A program made the translations under genes and the position numbers. From positions 1 to 49,834 of the IMG/VR virus record IMGVR_UViG_3300017917_002384: a stretch of DNA of 49,834 bases; one strand, 5' to 3'. The notes beneath the pieces were generated by a model. It was given only the letters and a program-made list of their open reading frames with translations. It was not told the DNA's origin and did no database searches. This DNA is from a virus. This document shows positions 48,601 through 49,834 of the stretch, piece after piece (within the stretch, counting starts at the first letter, position 1; every line of letters begins with the position of its first letter).

Positions 48601-49834
48601 TCAACCGCAGTATACAAGTTGATATTCTTGTTATAAGTTATCTTAAATATTTGTCCGCTTGTTGGAACGACCTTCAAGAACACAAATCTAGACTTCTTTC
48701 GGTTATACCCTTTTTCTAAAGCTTCATAATGTTCAATCCTATAATCAGGAGCAAACACTAATTTACCATCAAGTAACGGTGTCACTGTAGACTTATCGTC
48801 ATCAGCATACCATGTTAATTCAATTGAATTCTTATTGCCTTCGCAAATAAAAGTTTCAGTAACTTGATCAGATGCTGTGTCAGACGTTACACTTACCCGA
48901 TCAAATCTAATACCAATTGTATTCTTTCTTATAGGGTTATTACCTAGTATTGCAGTAGCACGTGCCTTTTCAGTTACAAAGTCGCCGCCACCGACAATCT
49001 CAACTATTGGGGGGATAACATAACCATTACCTGGATTTGTAACTTCAACTTTGTAAAGAGCACCGTTTCTTATATGCGCCTCAGCAGTTGCGCCCGTGCC
49101 TGTATCACCAGTAGCGGTTGTTATAGTAACAATGGGCCTAGAAGTGTATCCTTCACCACCATCACCCACTACAATTTCACTTACTTGATACTTGTAATTA
49201 TTGGCCCAGGCATTCCACGGATGTTCAGCAAGAAGAGGGCTTCCTAGCTCAACAGTTTTGAACTCCCGAGTATCATAATCAAAGTAGGAAGGTAAATCAA
49301 AATCTGTAACATTAACTATAGAAGAGTCAACAGTTTCATTTGTATACTTTGAAATAAAGTTTCTAATTTTAGTACGATATGGCTTTGTTTCCATAACGTA
49401 CTTTTCAAAGTATGATTCATTATCTAGTCGTCGGACTGGTCGCTGATCTAAATTACCTGCAAGGGTAGTTACATTGATGAATGATGTCTTAAATGCCCAA
49501 TCTAATAATTTTTGTTCAGACATCGCGTACCTTACTGCCTTAAAGAATAAGGTGCTCCAATTTGATCTCAACTCGCCTATAAAAATATCATTCTTTAATG
49601 CAGTTAGTATATAAAATACTTCCAAGTCGGGCACTTGATCATACAAAGTTTCAGAAAAAGTTGCATCATCGTAACCGTAGTTGCTTCTTCCGTAATCCCA
49701 AATGGAATCAAGAATTTTAACAGTACCTTTTTCACTAAAAACGATATTATATTCTTTGTTAAAATTGCCAAAAGTATTGATTGGCGATTTCTCTAAAATA
49801 GCATATCTTCCGGCACCTGCGTTATTAACCTTAA
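45618..49834 (-). CDS. Giant virion structural protein, 5' end outside the window
   Basis: At least 1404 residues. The reading frame stays open to the right edge (first full codon at 49832-49830), so the TTG at 49646 is internal and the true start lies outside the window. Residues rich in Asp/Asn/Val/Thr form repeated beta domains; one block (GGEGYTSRPIVTITTATG ... GNGYVIPPIVEIVGGG, near 49000-49200) is a duplicated G-x-GY-x-x-P-P-V element. Other segments repeat DDKSTVTPLLDGKLVF-like hairpins. Size and position fit the long baseplate or fibre proteins of marine T4-like phages. The exact role is not identifiable. Confidence 0.8.
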   Translation of the reverse strand, partial: KVNNAGAGRYAILEKSPINTFGNFNKEYNIVFSEKGTVKILDSIWDYGRSNYGYDDATFSETLYDQVPDLEVFYILTALKNDIFIGELRSNWSTLFFKAVRYAMSEQKLLDWAFKTSFINVTTLAGNLDQRPVRRLDNESYFEKYVMETKPYRTKIRNFISKYTNETVDSSIVNVTDFDLPSYFDYDTREFKTVELGSPLLAEHPWNAWANNYKYQVSEIVVGDGGEGYTSRPIVTITTATGDTGTGATAEAHIRNGALYKVEVTNPGNGYVIPPIVEIVGGGDFVTEKARATAILGNNPIRKNTIGIRFDRVSVTSDTASDQVTETFICEGNKNSIELTWYADDDKSTVTPLLDGKLVFAPDYRIEHYEALEKGYNRKKSRFVFLKVVPTSGQIFKITYNKNINLYTAVDRINTLYQPSDVMPGKELALLMSGVEYPRTQLQGLPFSYASPFTEVGQDWLNNSWEDQITDFASAKLVSTASIQDSILYLDTVEGVVPGQIVNVMNSSTRRVRTGTTVEVVNKANNSVTLRTPTYRIKKMRASDVVVGSTITVWTSEEFNGDSRHGDIRVNDVVSINNVDTETVLGFNGEYVVDSILDNNKFSIKVVNELSTTTVGTYSTNSQVKVFNILETIEPGPQVEFWRYSHDESSLDTALSAGTWNAQGALVGALGLSPDDIIIDGDTFLNPNSSHAPEECLPGYVTESLGINVYTKAVKSYPLSISNVISVKADEVTRVRVGMSLNEVAGILVHVNGVMFDRISGTDFTTYSQFTINEDSIIVAPQPRDAVLSYTVITIGGDQELDTNVVTVVDQTEANITSLASYYDIKKAYVLFDGIEIPEITGDPSQFAGVGYILTYTNEKNKRACVKVYNIPLGEHTIEAWFFKTTYAEFNSVREQKFDVRESLDTFTLMYPPGKSEPMSPQAIVEISIDGDPNARKRLTPPGVSYYEITNGQRVFKVDSDLARPANTYSYDNVEVFVNGVEMVSIYDYTLDETLGQITLVSNRFKNGDVVAIVGLVDGEYDYVITGNILKLTTDLVGTNTEPQVLKVITFTNHDDMLLRTETFKIGTNYIFKLSKPAINDNYVWAYLNGKPLIARYDYDILDDRRTIQLSLVNLKPEDVLMVTTVNPPYIGDRIVAYRQFNDILGRTHYKRIAQYHSTTLTKPLTITDTEIHVADSAKLTTPNAARNKPGIIIIDGERIEFFVKDGNVLSQLRRGTLGTSPAFYSEVGTKVIDQSVQQTMPYSDSVVAQTTITTTATSYVIDTSTIVLSTLTNVVDQISVFYGGRQLRKSEISVHNSLVSFDTTPQSIVKLPPEFTVNTSTNELLLNISGGVTSGVELVVSQKRGYVWTGTESLITSNVIQAQFLRDKEATLPDIYYYGGDATLLDESYSPITDEENNPLEGY

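Noticed and set aside
49646-49648. TTG at 49646 as the start of the giant structural gene
   Set aside because: The frame remains open with coherent protein to the window edge and no ribosome site is present, so the gene is 5'-truncated by the window.
1-49834. tRNA genes, CRISPR arrays, integrase or attachment sites, insertion sequences
   Set aside because: Intergenic gaps are almost all below 130 bp and none showed a cloverleaf, repeat-spacer pattern, transposase or recombinase on reading.

Overview
The window is a 49.8 kb piece of a T4-like myovirus genome (tailed phage, Caudoviricetes). The T4-type core genes present are the clamp loader gp44, DNA polymerase gp43, sliding clamp gp45, a DsbA-like late-transcription factor, a T4 RNase H-like 5' nuclease, dihydrofolate reductase and thymidylate synthase. 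The base composition is AT-rich and the many small conserved genes resemble those of marine or freshwater T4-like phages (cyanophage and pelagiphage relatives). A lysis cassette with an outer-membrane lipoprotein spanin implies a Gram-negative host. Consensus sigma70 promoters, all with 17-bp spacers, imply early transcription by host RNA polymerase. No photosynthesis gene, tRNA, integrase, IS element, intron or CRISPR array is visible, so the host cannot be named.

Layout. (1) 1-1841, plus: a nucleotidyltransferase, small proteins and gp44, closed by a bidirectional terminator facing phoH (minus, 1892-2647). (2) 2784-6207, plus: a late operon with two unknown proteins, then the lysis genes (spanin pair, GH19 endolysin, holin-like protein) and a small secreted protein. 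(3) 6263-10533, plus: a proteostasis operon (DnaJ-like, peptide deformylase, ClpA-like) from a perfect sigma70 promoter. (4) 10548-17741, plus: probable virion or internal proteins, two tandem Pol-beta-type nucleotidyltransferases, an HxGH nucleotidyltransferase, a Dps-like ferritin and a 652-aa modular protein with repeated protease-site-like motifs. (5) 17865-21950, plus: DsbA-like protein, membrane protein, DNA polymerase and clamp. (6) 21950-32711, plus: a probable 7-deazaguanine DNA-modification region (TGT/DpdA-like, QueD-like, QueE-like) interleaved with two dehydrogenases, a glycosyltransferase, a cupin and a methyltransferase, then the RNase H-like nuclease and unknown genes. (7) 32787-35202, plus: a MoxR ATPase and metallopeptidase/VWA pair with their own promoters and a terminator between them. 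(8) 35199-37972, plus: small genes, then DHFR and thymidylate synthase. (9) 37969-49834, minus: tail-fibre or virion genes including a subtilisin-like protease, ending in a giant structural gene that runs off the window.

Genes within operons are packed with ATGA, TAATG or TGATG overlaps, which suggests translational coupling. Two late-to-early junctions (6.2 kb and 17.8 kb) carry the same element: a 14-bp terminator hairpin whose loop holds the -10 box of the next operon's promoter. The DNA polymerase leader has two consecutive hairpins with different stems but the same 8-nt loop GCCATAAA, the second touching the Shine-Dalgarno. This looks like a duplicated version of the T4 gene 43 autogenous translational operator. 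I regard these RNA/DNA control elements, the deazaguanine region and the polyprotein-like modular protein as the most interesting content.
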